Source of the DNA: Candidatus Korarchaeum sp.
GTDB taxonomy: Archaea; Korarchaeota; Korarchaeia; Korarchaeales; Korarchaeaceae
Direction of reading: 5' to 3'
NCBI GenBank assembly: GCA_038888615.1
Contig: JAWAID010000002.1
Location: 105,369-169,368 of the forward strand
Length of the DNA stretch: 64,000 bases
In this document: positions 53,166 through 62,097 of the stretch, one piece after another
Layout: every line of letters starts with the position of its first letter
Position numbering within the stretch: the first letter of the stretch is position 1
Notes under the pieces: model-generated
Database searches by the model: none
What the model was told of the DNA's origin: nothing
Seen by the model: only the letters and a program-made list of their open reading frames with translations
Made by a program: the position numbers and the translations under genes

Positions 53166-55103
53166 ATGGGCCTTAAGAAGCGCATGAGTAGGAAGGTATT
53201 CCTAGTCCTTCTGATGGCGGTGATAATACTTCCCTACCTCCCATCCACCGCTGAGAGGAGCAAGGCCTTCCTCAAGGTGCCGGCCGTGTACCAATCCCCG
53301 GACGGTACGTTAGCCGGTACCCTGGGCAACCTCACGGTGGAGGTCGAGAAGGGGGAGGGTATCGTTTACTTCTCAGCTGAGCCCCTGACTCAGATAGATA
53401 CCCAGGGAGCGGCCAGGACAGCTGCTCTAGTAGCCAGCTACATCCTGAACGTAGATCCAAGGTCCCTCAACTTCTACTACAGGCTGGAGTCGGGGAGCAC
53501 CATAGTCGGAGGGCCTAGCGCTGGCGCAGCGATGACCGTGGCTACGGTAGCAGCTATCCTGGGGAAGCAGGTGAGGGGAGATACGATAATGACGGGCATG
53601 ATAAACTTAGATGGGACGATAGGGCCTGTAGGGGGAATACCTCAGAAGCTACAAGCAGCGGCTGAGGCCGGAGCCAAGGTCTTCCTACTGCCGGCCGGTC
53701 AAGAGATAGTGGAGGAGGCCGTGCCTAAGCAAGTGAGAGTAGGGCCTCTCGTGATTACGACCGTCGAGAGGAGGAAGGTGAACGTGACCGAGCTGGGCGA
53801 GAAGCTGGGTATCAAGGTAGTGGAGGTCAGTAACGTGGACGAGGCCCTCGGATACATGCTCGGCCTGAGGGTGGAGAGGGCCCCTCCCAACAGACCTGAG
53901 CTACCCGAGGGGTTGAGGAAATCGCTGAGCGACTGGGTCGATGGCTACCTCAGGAGCGCGGGTGATATCAGGACGGAAGTTCGGTCCAAGCTTGATAAGC
54001 TAGGGACTCTCAGTAAGCGTGTCGTAAGCAACTTACTGAGCGATTCGGAGAACTACTCATCGACTGCAAGCAATGAGCTAGCTAAGGGGAATTACTATAC
54101 TGCAGCAAGCTTAGCATTCAACTCAGTGGTTCAAGCGGAGTACGCTAGAGCTCTCCTGAACTACGCTCTTCAAGGGGAGAGCTCCGTAAACGAGATGATG
54201 GGGAGAGTGGACTCTAAGGTCAAGGAAGTCGGGGCTAAGGTGAACGCAACGAGGCCCCGGGACTTCAGCGAGGTAGAAGCCCTGATAGCAGCTAAAACTA
54301 GGTATTACGATGCGAGGGATGCGCTTAAGAGAGCAGCGGAGCTCATAGCGAAGGGATCCTACTTCGACTCGCTCGATTGGGGAGGGATACACTGGTTAGC
54401 TTACGCTTACTGGAGAGCGGACTCAGCTGCCAACTGGTTGGCCGTGCAGACCCAGGGCGAGAGGGCTGAGGTGGATGAGAGCAGGGTGAGGGAAGTGGCT
54501 TCGACAGTGCTTTATGAGGCCGAAAGCGTCATATCCTACTCGGAGAGCTTGCTTCAGGAGATAGGAGCTAGCTCCAACTTTCTCAATCAGGCTAACTCCT
54601 ATATGAATGATGCCAGCTCAGCCTTTTCCTCTAAGGACTACTACGGGAGCATAGGATTATCCGCCAGTGCCCTAGCTTATGGGACGGCCTCCATACACGA
54701 GTGGTTCACCAGCGATCCCAATGCTGTTCTTAAGGCGGTAAAGGAGATATGTTACTCTTCCATAAACGATCTCCTCTCCAGGAACGTCGTCCCGGTCTTA
54801 GCTCTGAGCTACGCGGAGATGGCCTCAACGAGGGAGAGGGACGGCGATAAGTTAAGCGCCATCGCCTATTACGAGCTGTCATCAGCCCACGCTCACGTGA
54901 TTTCCCTACTCCTAAGGCAGTCCGGCTCGAGAGTAGCTGAGGTGACGGAGCGTATTGAGGGCAGCGAGGGGACAGGAACCACTTCCACAGCGATCGTGAC
55001 TCAGACGGTGAGGGAGATGGATTCCCAGAGGTTGGCTCTCTACGCAGGCGCGGCTTTCGTGATGGGCTTAATGTTCGGTCTGATATTGAGGAGAAGGAGT
55101 TGA
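53166..55103 (+). CDS. Exported Lon-like (S16) serine protease with C-terminal membrane anchor
   Basis: A 645-residue protein. A signal peptide or anchor (residues about 9-28) precedes an S16 protease domain with the Ser118-Lys161 dyad: GGPSAGAAM at 115-123 and GGIPQKLQAA around 156-165. There is no AAA module. Residues about 240-600 are helical and alanine/serine-rich, and a TM helix (LALYAGAAFVMGLMFGLIL) ends the chain. This architecture matches the archaeal membrane-associated S16 group (COG1750), thought to act outside the cytoplasm. A TATA-like cttattaaa lies at about 53137-53145. Confidence 0.87.
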   Translation: MGLKKRMSRKVFLVLLMAVIILPYLPSTAERSKAFLKVPAVYQSPDGTLAGTLGNLTVEVEKGEGIVYFSAEPLTQIDTQGAARTAALVASYILNVDPRSLNFYYRLESGSTIVGGPSAGAAMTVATVAAILGKQVRGDTIMTGMINLDGTIGPVGGIPQKLQAAAEAGAKVFLLPAGQEIVEEAVPKQVRVGPLVITTVERRKVNVTELGEKLGIKVVEVSNVDEALGYMLGLRVERAPPNRPELPEGLRKSLSDWVDGYLRSAGDIRTEVRSKLDKLGTLSKRVVSNLLSDSENYSSTASNELAKGNYYTAASLAFNSVVQAEYARALLNYALQGESSVNEMMGRVDSKVKEVGAKVNATRPRDFSEVEALIAAKTRYYDARDALKRAAELIAKGSYFDSLDWGGIHWLAYAYWRADSAANWLAVQTQGERAEVDESRVREVASTVLYEAESVISYSESLLQEIGASSNFLNQANSYMNDASSAFSSKDYYGSIGLSASALAYGTASIHEWFTSDPNAVLKAVKEICYSSINDLLSRNVVPVLALSYAEMASTRERDGDKLSAIAYYELSSAHAHVISLLLRQSGSRVAEVTERIEGSEGTGTTSTAIVTQTVREMDSQRLALYAGAAFVMGLMFGLILRRRS

Positions 55104-55193
55104 GGGTCCTCAAAAACCTCTTGAGGTTCCTCTCTTAGACAATTACACATAAAGATAAAAAAAGGAAGGGGAGGATACTGCAGGGGGTTTACC

Positions 55194-55982
55194 TTGGAGG
55201 AGGGTCTCGTACTACCCACCTTGGTCATTCGACCTGGGAAGGAGCTCGTCATTTTCAAAATAGGAATAGAGAAGGACAGATTAGGGTTACTAGCCCAGGT
55301 CTCCAGCGAGTTCACGAATAGAGGTATGAGCATCTACAGTACTGTTGCTCAGGTCTCTCCGGAGGGTAAGGGAGTAGTTTTCATTAGCTCCGAGGCAAAG
55401 GGATCGGATGTCCTGGAGGAACTAAGGAGATCTCTAGAATCCATAGAGGGAGTAGGGAGGGTGGAGATAGAGACTTCAAGCACCAAGGGGCTTCTAATAT
55501 CTTCCCTCTTCTTCCCGCTGACTAGAGCCGGGAGGAGGATCGTGTTAATGGTGGATGTGGCATTGAAATCGTTGATTGAGGAGCTCGCGAGGATAATGGG
55601 GAGGGATCCCGCTGATGCCGTGATCTTCAGAGTAGGTTACGAGCTAGGAATCGGGTTAGGGAGATCTCACCTCGCTATTGGGGAGAGAGTCGGACTGAGG
55701 GACCCTCTTGAGATCATCAAACATATATCAGCTCCACTCTTCACCTCATCAGGATATGGGTTGATGCGTATCGAGGAGCTACCCGAGAGGACCCTGAGGA
55801 TAGTCGTGGAGGAGGGCATCGAAGCCTCCTTAAGGGGGGTGTCCGAGAGGCCCTCTTGCTTCTTAACCAAGGGTATGTGCAAAGGGGCTCTCGAGGCGAT
55901 ATTCGGTAAGAAGATCTCCATAGAGGAGGTGAATTGCAGGACAATTGGCCACGATTTCTGCGAGTTCATCGTGAACTATTGA
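55194..55982 (+). CDS. ACT-V4R protein, paralogue 1
   Basis: A 262-residue two-domain protein. The N-terminal ACT domain (RPGKELVIFKIGIEKDRLGL ... GMSIYSTVAQVSPEGKGVVF) binds small ligands such as amino acids. The C-terminal V4R domain (VIFRVGYELGIGLGRSHLAI ... SCFLTKGMCKGALEAIF ... VNCRTIGHDFCEF) keeps three cysteines that may bind metal or ligand. No DNA-binding or catalytic part is present, so it may be a sensor or carrier. The start is TTG 55194. It is the first of three paralogues. Confidence 0.85.
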   Translation: MEEGLVLPTLVIRPGKELVIFKIGIEKDRLGLLAQVSSEFTNRGMSIYSTVAQVSPEGKGVVFISSEAKGSDVLEELRRSLESIEGVGRVEIETSSTKGLLISSLFFPLTRAGRRIVLMVDVALKSLIEELARIMGRDPADAVIFRVGYELGIGLGRSHLAIGERVGLRDPLEIIKHISAPLFTSSGYGLMRIEELPERTLRIVVEEGIEASLRGVSERPSCFLTKGMCKGALEAIFGKKISIEEVNCRTIGHDFCEFIVNY

Positions 55983-56105
55983 AGGTTGAATACTACTAAC
56001 TAGGGCGACCTATCCCGAATTCGCTCTGAGCTCCTAAAATAAGCACGTAATCATCCGTTATTACATCCCGATGTAACAGCTTATCTCCCCATCGAAGGTA
56101 GACCC

Positions 56106-56321
56106 ATGATGAGTCTGGTCAGCGATCTGATCGAGTACAGGAGGACTAGGTTATGGCTCATGGAGAACATCGAGAGGATCAGGGACTCCTTCAGAGGTAA
56201 TTATATCGCTGTTCTCGGGGGAAAGGTGGTGGATAACGATTCCGATAAGTACTCACTGATCAGTAGACTCTGGTCGAGGGGGATGCTCCCAGGGCCCGTG
56301 GTGATAGAGTACGTTTGCTAA
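56106..56321 (+). CDS. DUF5678-like small protein
   Basis: A 71-residue protein with LWLMENIERIRDSFRGNYIA, VLGGKVVDNDSDKYSLISRL and PGPVVIEYV, the helix-strand pattern of DUF5678-like proteins (a short 'RGxWVAV xxGxVV' sheet). Family function is unknown. ATG 56106 is followed by a second ATG. It lies between paralogues 1 and 2 of the ACT-V4R set, before a repeat element. Confidence 0.65.
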   Translation: MMSLVSDLIEYRRTRLWLMENIERIRDSFRGNYIAVLGGKVVDNDSDKYSLISRLWSRGMLPGPVVIEYVC

Positions 56322-56329
56322 ACGCCGTG

Positions 56330-56670
56330 AAAAACGGTTCCAAAATAGATTAGGTTTGAATGGACATGACATTCCCCCGACTGCTGGGAATCGAGGGGCA
56401 GCCGGGCTACTATGAGCCCCACCGAAAAGCGTATGAAGAATCATAGCCCCAACGGGGTGATCCCCAACCGGAGGCTCCGGATGTTGGATGGTTAATGCCC
56501 CGAAGGGAGCTGTATAGCGGTTGGGGATAGGCAGCTTAACGCTGCCTTCAGATGAAGGGTCTTTCTCCAAGCCCTTTAGAGTTTGGTTCACCCTGACGGG
56601 GGAGGAGGCCCCGAGGCCGGTGAGTCCCAAGGGCTACGTGAGTCTATAAGTAGCTCAGAACCCTAAGGTA
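56330..56670 (+). repeat. Copy 2 of the structured repeat element (possible TnpB/IS605 3' remnant)
   Basis: Shares with 20260-20536 the strings GCTCCGGATG (56473), CCCCGAAGGGAG-type segment (56498), GAGGCCGGTGAGTCCCAAGG (56612-56631, 'GAGGSCGRTGAGKCCC' across copies) and the identical tail TAGCTCAGAACCCTAA (56651-56666). A hairpin GCTAC/GTAGC (56633-56655) replaces the 30-bp palindrome. A second hairpin at about 56529-56545 (AGGCAGC/GCTGCC) precedes it. One frame ends FTLTGEEAPRPVSPKGYVSL, resembling TnpB tails. The element has no complete gene; boundaries are approximate. Confidence 0.5.
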
Positions 56671-56748
56671 GCTCCACCTTTCCATAAATTTTACTTTATC
56701 GTGCCAGTCAACTTTAAAAGCCTGCTCAGTTAATGTTATGCGGTTGGA

Positions 56749-57573
56749 ATGAGTTCCCGAGGTACCTCAGCCGCGTCAGTAGGGGGCTTCAAGTTACCAG
56801 CGGTCACAGTGGCACCGGGGAAGGAGCTGGTAACCATTTGTATAGAGATAAGGAGCGATAGGATCGGGATACTCGCTGATATCTCTAAGTTGATAGCGGA
56901 GAGAGGGTTCAACGTAATCAACGGGGTCCTACAAGTTGAATGCGGAAGGGGTTTCATACTACTCGTCGTTGAGAGGGCGGGAGATACCCCACTGGATGAC
57001 CTGAGGGGAGCTTTATCCGGTGTGGAGGGTGTGGGCGAAGTCCTATGCGAGGAATCTACCACGTTGGGATTGGCTATATCGACACATCTCTTTCCATTGA
57101 CTAGAGATGGGGTTAGGATCATCTCTCTAAGCGAATTAGGACTTAGAGCACTGATTGAGAACCTATCTAGGATGATAGGGGAAGGAGCTTCCAACGCAGT
57201 CCTTTTCAGGATAGGTTACGAGATGGGGAAGGGCTTCGCTGAGGGACATCTGAGGATCGCGAAGGACATTGGGATAGAGGACCCCCTCGAGGTGATCGCT
57301 CGCGTAACGACTCCCCTTTACACGGCATCGGGCTACGGTATAGCCTCAGTATCGGAGCTTCGAGGGAAGATCCTATTGAGGATAAGGGATAACATAGAGG
57401 CTCTCCAGAGGACGTCTAGCGGTCCCTCCTGCTTCCTCACTAAGGGCATGTGGAAGGGTGTGCTGGAGGTCATCCTCAAGAGAGTCGTTTCGATCGAGGA
57501 GGTAAAGTGTCAGGCAGCTGGGAGCGATTACTGCGAGTTCGAGGTAACTACTAACCCCCTCAGCTTGACATAA
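56749..57573 (+). CDS. ACT-V4R protein, paralogue 2
   Basis: A 274-residue paralogue. ACT domain VAPGKELVTICIEIRSDRIG ... NVINGVLQVECGRGFILLVV; V4R domain VLFRIGYEMGKGFAEGHLRI ... GPSCFLTKGMWKGVLEVIL ... VKCQAAGSDYCEF with the same three cysteines. It has its own TATA-like actttaaaag (56710-56719). Its closest relative appears to be paralogue 3. Confidence 0.85.
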   Translation: MSSRGTSAASVGGFKLPAVTVAPGKELVTICIEIRSDRIGILADISKLIAERGFNVINGVLQVECGRGFILLVVERAGDTPLDDLRGALSGVEGVGEVLCEESTTLGLAISTHLFPLTRDGVRIISLSELGLRALIENLSRMIGEGASNAVLFRIGYEMGKGFAEGHLRIAKDIGIEDPLEVIARVTTPLYTASGYGIASVSELRGKILLRIRDNIEALQRTSSGPSCFLTKGMWKGVLEVILKRVVSIEEVKCQAAGSDYCEFEVTTNPLSLT

Positions 57574-57632
57574 CGAACGATCGTCCGAATCAAAGTTTAT
57601 AAGATTAAGATCTCCCAATCTCAGGTGTTTAT

Positions 57633-58442
57633 ATGGGTGAAAACCGCAGTGAGTCAGCGGATTTCCGCGTCCCCCTATCCAGGATCACGATAGCTCCTGG
57701 GAGGAGGCTCATAGCGTTCCTCCTAGAGGTCACCGAGGACAGGATCGGTGTGATAAGGGACATAGCTGAGTTGATGGGGAACTTGAAGCTGAACATCCAT
57801 CAGATGTCAGCTTACGTTGAGAGCGGAAAGGGAGGGGTATACTTAGTGATCAGCGTACCTCAGGAGCTTCCACTGGATGAGCTCAAGAGCAAGCTATCCT
57901 CGATCAAGGGCATAGGTAGGGTACTGCACCAAGCCTGTGATGTCGAAGGGCTCCTGATAGACGAGCTGAACTTCCCTCTGATGAGGTACGGTGATAGGGT
58001 ATTCACCCTCACGGACAGGGCCTGGGCTTCCCTGAGGTCAAACTTAGCCAGCACAGTGGGGTTACAAGCTTACTACGCCCTGATATTCAGGATAGGCTAC
58101 GAGATGGGGAAGGGCTTCGCTGAGACTTACTCCGAGATCGCTCGAAAATCCGGTATAGAGGATCCGATCGATGTGATAAGATACGTCATGGCCAGGATGC
58201 TCGCAGCTTCAGGCTGGGCAAAAGCTCGGATCGAGGTGAGTGAGAGAACACTGAGGGTGATTCTCAAGGATGGCTTGGAAGCCATCGCTAGCGGGAGGAG
58301 TGAGGGACCCTCCTGCTACTTCACGAAGGGTATCATAGCGGGGGCCCTAACCAGGATCCTCAGATCTCCCGTGGAGGTATCTGAGATGAAGTGCCAAGCT
58401 GCGGGTGGTGATCACTGTGAGTTCTCAATCACTCGCGATTGA
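57633..58442 (+). CDS. ACT-V4R protein, paralogue 3
   Basis: A 269-residue paralogue. ACT domain IAPGRRLIAFLLEVTEDRIG ... LNIHQMSAYVESGKGGVYLV; V4R domain LIFRIGYEMGKGFAETYSEI ... GPSCYFTKGIIAGALTRIL ... MKCQAAGGDHCEF. A TATA-like agtttataag lies at 57593-57602. It converges on the saccharopine-dehydrogenase-like gene, and a 26-bp palindrome sits between the stops. Confidence 0.85.
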   Translation: MGENRSESADFRVPLSRITIAPGRRLIAFLLEVTEDRIGVIRDIAELMGNLKLNIHQMSAYVESGKGGVYLVISVPQELPLDELKSKLSSIKGIGRVLHQACDVEGLLIDELNFPLMRYGDRVFTLTDRAWASLRSNLASTVGLQAYYALIFRIGYEMGKGFAETYSEIARKSGIEDPIDVIRYVMARMLAASGWAKARIEVSERTLRVILKDGLEAIASGRSEGPSCYFTKGIIAGALTRILRSPVEVSEMKCQAAGGDHCEFSITRD

Positions 58443-58452
58443 TCCTTAGAAA

Positions 58453-58478
58453 GTTCAGAGGGAGTACTCCCTCTGAAC
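58453..58478. terminator. Perfect 26-bp palindrome at convergent gene ends
   Basis: GTTCAGAGGGAGT (58453-58465) is followed by its exact reverse complement (58466-58478). It begins 11 bases after the ACT-V4R paralogue 3 stop and encodes the last codons (QREYSL) of the minus-strand gene. The RNA of either strand would form the same 13-bp stem, so a bidirectional stop or stability element is plausible, though no T tract follows. Confidence 0.4.
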
Positions 58479-59660
58479 CTGAACCCTTATCCCTCTCTTC
58501 TTCAGCTCCTCGAAGAAGGGGACGGGGTCTATTACCTCCTCAGGGTTCCTCACGCCAGTCCCTCTTATCAGTCCCCTAGCTATCCATTGGGCTGTGACTG
58601 AAGTGGGACTCCCGACCGTAACCGCTTGAGCCGTTAGGTTCCATTTCCTGTGCCACTCCGTGTGCATATCTATGATGAGCCTCTCCCTCCTTCCGGCCCT
58701 CACCCCCTCAACTATCACCCTCATTATGTCGTAATCGTTCGGGGGGATCTCCTTACCCTCGAATGTCGCGTTCACGAGCTTCCTCAGGAGATCCCTAGGG
58801 ACTATCTCAACGCTCCCAAGCCTGAGGGGCTTATCGCTAGTTAGCCCTAAGTCCGTCAGGAGCTTGTACTTCATGTAGAGCTCTCTCGGGAAGGAGATCT
58901 TGTAATCGACGAACTTGAGTCCCTTGCCCTTGAAGGTCTCACCTATCGTCCAGACCTCGGGGTGCTCTATGTAGTACATCTCCTGCGTACCTACGGGAGG
59001 TGGGAAGTGCATCACCTCCCTGTCCTCAGGTCTAACGGGCTCCCTCAATGAGATCTGACCTTTCTCCCAAACCTCAACGGGGTGCATGAACTCATCGAAT
59101 ATACAGTCGAGTGAGTAAGGCACTGGGAGCGGTATGCCCAGCGAATCGTAATCGTTGAGGTCGATCCAGCCCTCCCTCAGGAGCACCCTCTCGACCTCAT
59201 CGAATTGCTCAACACCGTACCTAGCTGCTACGTTTATCATTCCGGGGCAACCGCCCATGCCCGGTATAGCTAGCAGACCAGCCTTCCTGTAAGCCTCATC
59301 GAACTCGAGCTGCCTCCTCAGTATCGGTACCTCGGAGCCGAGATCCACGTAGTGGACCCCAGCCTTCAGAGCAGCTTCCATGACCTGCGGTATGTAGTAG
59401 TAGATCACCCCGTTGACTACCACATCTGCTCCTCTCAGGAGCTTGGCTGTCTCATCGATATCCCTAACATCCACTCTCGCATGCTCAAGCCTCTTCCTCT
59501 CAGTGAACCTCCTCGCTCCCTCCACGGTGAGCTTAGCCCTCTCCTCATTCATGTCCGCTACAACTATCTCATCGACGTGCGGACTCACCTCATCGTCCGC
59601 TAGGTCATAGACGATAGCCGGGGCCACTACCCCAGCCCCCAGCACGACTATCCTGACCAA
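58455..59660 (-). CDS. Saccharopine dehydrogenase-like (LysN-type/Lys9 family) oxidoreductase
   Basis: About 401 residues of the saccharopine-dehydrogenase family. RIVVLGAGVVAPAIVYDLAD is the NAD(P) motif; VVADMNEERAKL and VDVRDIDETAKLLRGADVVV continue the Rossmann fold; IPGMGGCPGMINVAARYGVE is the typical mid segment. Substrate unknown; lysine, homospermidine/carboxynorspermidine or nicotianamine-type reactions are possibilities. TTG 59660 gives MVRIVVLG and a GGGGTGGT site upstream; TTG 59684 is the alternative. A TATA-like TTTTTATATAG lies at 59691-59701 (minus). Confidence 0.83.
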   Translation of the reverse strand: MVRIVVLGAGVVAPAIVYDLADDEVSPHVDEIVVADMNEERAKLTVEGARRFTERKRLEHARVDVRDIDETAKLLRGADVVVNGVIYYYIPQVMEAALKAGVHYVDLGSEVPILRRQLEFDEAYRKAGLLAIPGMGGCPGMINVAARYGVEQFDEVERVLLREGWIDLNDYDSLGIPLPVPYSLDCIFDEFMHPVEVWEKGQISLREPVRPEDREVMHFPPPVGTQEMYYIEHPEVWTIGETFKGKGLKFVDYKISFPRELYMKYKLLTDLGLTSDKPLRLGSVEIVPRDLLRKLVNATFEGKEIPPNDYDIMRVIVEGVRAGRRERLIIDMHTEWHRKWNLTAQAVTVGSPTSVTAQWIARGLIRGTGVRNPEEVIDPVPFFEELKKRGIRVQVQREYSL

Positions 59661-59684
59661 AGGGACCACCCCATTTTCGATCAA

Positions 59685-60119
59685 CTACTACTATATAAAA
59701 ATTGCACCTATCACCCGATTTAATAGTTTTATTTTTAAATACACCGGCGGAATCATCATTTATATTTATATATAAAGATTGGCGATATAATTTACTAAAA
59801 CAATCTTTTTGTAAAATTTATCCGGAAAATAAACCGATATAATACTACGACTGATCTTATAGAGGGATTTACAATAACTCATTTTCTTATTATGACTCAT
59901 CTAATAAAGATTTAATTAAAATGAAGCACCCCAATTCAGAAGTTGGGATTCTGTGCAATGTACAACTAAGCATTCCTATTTTTGAACGAACTCCTTCTAC
60001 CTCCTCTCGCCTAAAGGAGCCCATTAGGGCCCTTCCACCCGATCACTTAGATCTTAACTGGTTTCGTCTCGATACTTTCTCAAATACCTCCTTTAGCCTA
60101 TATAAAAAGTAAGTGGGTG
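59685..60119. other. A/T-rich intergenic region
   Basis: 435 bp between the saccharopine-dehydrogenase-like start and the AOR stop (both minus strand). The 59690-59920 part is strikingly A/T-rich and holds the promoter of the former. No gene or RNA was recognised. Confidence 0.5.
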
Positions 60120-61928
60120 TTAAGATAACCTGAGATCCTCAGAGAGACCTAACCTCTCCAAGGTCTCCTTAAAGGGCCTCCCCTCCCTATCCCATCCCCT
60201 GAGGCTGTAATATTCATCTAGAACTCTCTCATACCCTTCCCTATCCAGCTTTATCCCAGCGGTCGGCCCCCTGGTGTGGGGCTCATCGAAGAACCTGCTG
60301 GGTGGATAGTCGTCCTTCCTCGTGAACCCCTCCCTCAAGTTGAACATCCTAGCTAGGTTCCATATCCTCTCACCTATCTCCTGAACTTGGGGTACCGTGA
60401 ATTCCTTGTCCATAGCTGCGGATAGTAGGTCAGCTATCTCTTGGAAGCCAAGGGCCCAGAAGTCGCATATTATCAAGCTCCACTTGACGCTGTTCAGATC
60501 CTGAAGGTCCTTAGTCAGCTTAGCCTTGCCCTCGTAGGTGTGAGGTGGCATGTTTCCGAAGGCCTCGCTCGCTATCGTCCAGGCCCTCAAGTGGCAGGCC
60601 CCTCTGTCGGAGGTAGCGTAAGCTAGAGCCATTCCCCAGCTCCCCCTGGGATCGTAAGCGGGTATCTCAGACCCCTTTATGTGCATAGCGTATTTCTCGC
60701 TCCCCTTACCTATCCTCTCAGCAGCCCTCATCACACCATCGGCTATCAAATCACCGAAACCACGCCTATAGCCTATCATCTCGATGAGCTTAACTATGCC
60801 CTCGCTATCGCCCCAGCCCACATCGAGGCCTATCTCCTCCCTCGACACGATACCCCTCTCCTTCAGTTCCAACACGAAGGCCAACAGGTTGCCCAAGCTT
60901 ATGGTGTCCAGCCCCAGGTTATCGGCCACCTCAGCCGCGTAAGCTAGGTCATCCATATCCTTGAGCGCCAAGTTGGATCCCATCATCCCTATCGTCTCGT
61001 ACTCGGGGGCCTTTATCACACCTCTCCTCGTGTTTATCTTCCTCTTACAGGCTAGGGGGCAGGAGTGACAGGCGAACCTGCTGTGGAACTTCTGCTTCAC
61101 TACATCAGTGTTTATGAACTTAGCGTGTTCATAATAACCTTCCCTGAAGTTCAGGTGTGGGAGAGCCCCTACGTTATTGCTCAGGTCAACTATTATCGGT
61201 GTACCGTCTGTCTTGGCCCATAGGTTAGCTTCGGTGAGGACGCTCTCCTTCATCAGCCTCGCTATGGTATCCCTGAACCTTCCAGGGTTAGGAAGCTCTA
61301 ACTTCCTCTCCTCAGCTCTGACGACTATTCCCTTGAGCTTCTTTGATCCGAAAACAGCACCTATACCTCCTCTAGCTGCTACGAAGTACTCATCCACGTG
61401 AACTGAGGAGATCAGGCTGAGCCTCTCACCGGCGGGTCCTATCACCATCGTCCTGACGTTGCTCCCGTGCTCCTTCTTGAGCTCCTCCATCGCTTCCCTC
61501 ACTTTCATCCCCCAGAGGTGGCTAGCGTCCCTTATCTCAGCTATACCATCGCTTATGTACACGTATACCGGTTTCTCGGCTACTTCCTCTATTATCACAG
61601 CATCGTAGCCTGCATACTTCAGCTCAGGACCGAAGGAACCACCCACGTAATTATCGTTTATCGTGCCCGTCTTCGGGGACTTCGAGACGACGGCGAATCT
61701 ACCGCTCAGTGGAGCCACCGTGCCCGTGAGAGGTCCCGTGGCTATGACGATCTTGTTCTCAGGGCCTAGGGCGTTGGCCTTGGGAGGCACCTCCTCGTAT
61801 ACGTACCTTATCCCCAGCCCCCTCCCTCCTAGGTAGAGGGCGAGCCAGTCCCTCCTGGGAGGCTCCGTACTAATATTTCCCGTTCTTAGGTTAATCCGTA
61901 GAATTTTTTCAGCATAGATCGAGACCAT
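60120..61928 (-). CDS. aor: Aldehyde:ferredoxin oxidoreductase (tungsten)
   Basis: A 602-residue AOR. ILRINLRTGNISTEPPRRDW and LYLGGRGLGIRYVYEEVPP start the protein as in the family; SGRFAVVSKSPKTGTINDNY and GGSFGPELKYAGYDAVII are tungstopterin-binding segments. FACHSCPLACKRKI holds three of the four cluster cysteines. It oxidises aldehydes to acids and reduces ferredoxin, suited to peptide fermentation in thermophiles. Archaea usually have several AOR paralogues, so the aldehyde is not known. A TATA-like AAATATTTATC lies at 61965-61975 (minus). Confidence 0.94.
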   Translation of the reverse strand: MVSIYAEKILRINLRTGNISTEPPRRDWLALYLGGRGLGIRYVYEEVPPKANALGPENKIVIATGPLTGTVAPLSGRFAVVSKSPKTGTINDNYVGGSFGPELKYAGYDAVIIEEVAEKPVYVYISDGIAEIRDASHLWGMKVREAMEELKKEHGSNVRTMVIGPAGERLSLISSVHVDEYFVAARGGIGAVFGSKKLKGIVVRAEERKLELPNPGRFRDTIARLMKESVLTEANLWAKTDGTPIIVDLSNNVGALPHLNFREGYYEHAKFINTDVVKQKFHSRFACHSCPLACKRKINTRRGVIKAPEYETIGMMGSNLALKDMDDLAYAAEVADNLGLDTISLGNLLAFVLELKERGIVSREEIGLDVGWGDSEGIVKLIEMIGYRRGFGDLIADGVMRAAERIGKGSEKYAMHIKGSEIPAYDPRGSWGMALAYATSDRGACHLRAWTIASEAFGNMPPHTYEGKAKLTKDLQDLNSVKWSLIICDFWALGFQEIADLLSAAMDKEFTVPQVQEIGERIWNLARMFNLREGFTRKDDYPPSRFFDEPHTRGPTAGIKLDREGYERVLDEYYSLRGWDREGRPFKETLERLGLSEDLRLS

Positions 61929-62097
61929 GCCACCACCCGTGCGGTCCCTGAGTTGGGAGAAATTGATAAATATTTCGCATCTACTGGAAGCTCACCGAAG
62001 TCCCAGTGGATATTTGGAAAAATTTCTAATTATATCGCGAACGGACCGTGGTCCAATTATATATCATTCACGCCTTAGCGTAAAGCGGAGGCGGTGC

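Noticed and set aside
59921..60112. Short frame in the A/T-rich gap before AOR
   Set aside because: Composition is unlike neighbouring genes and no family or start signal is seen.
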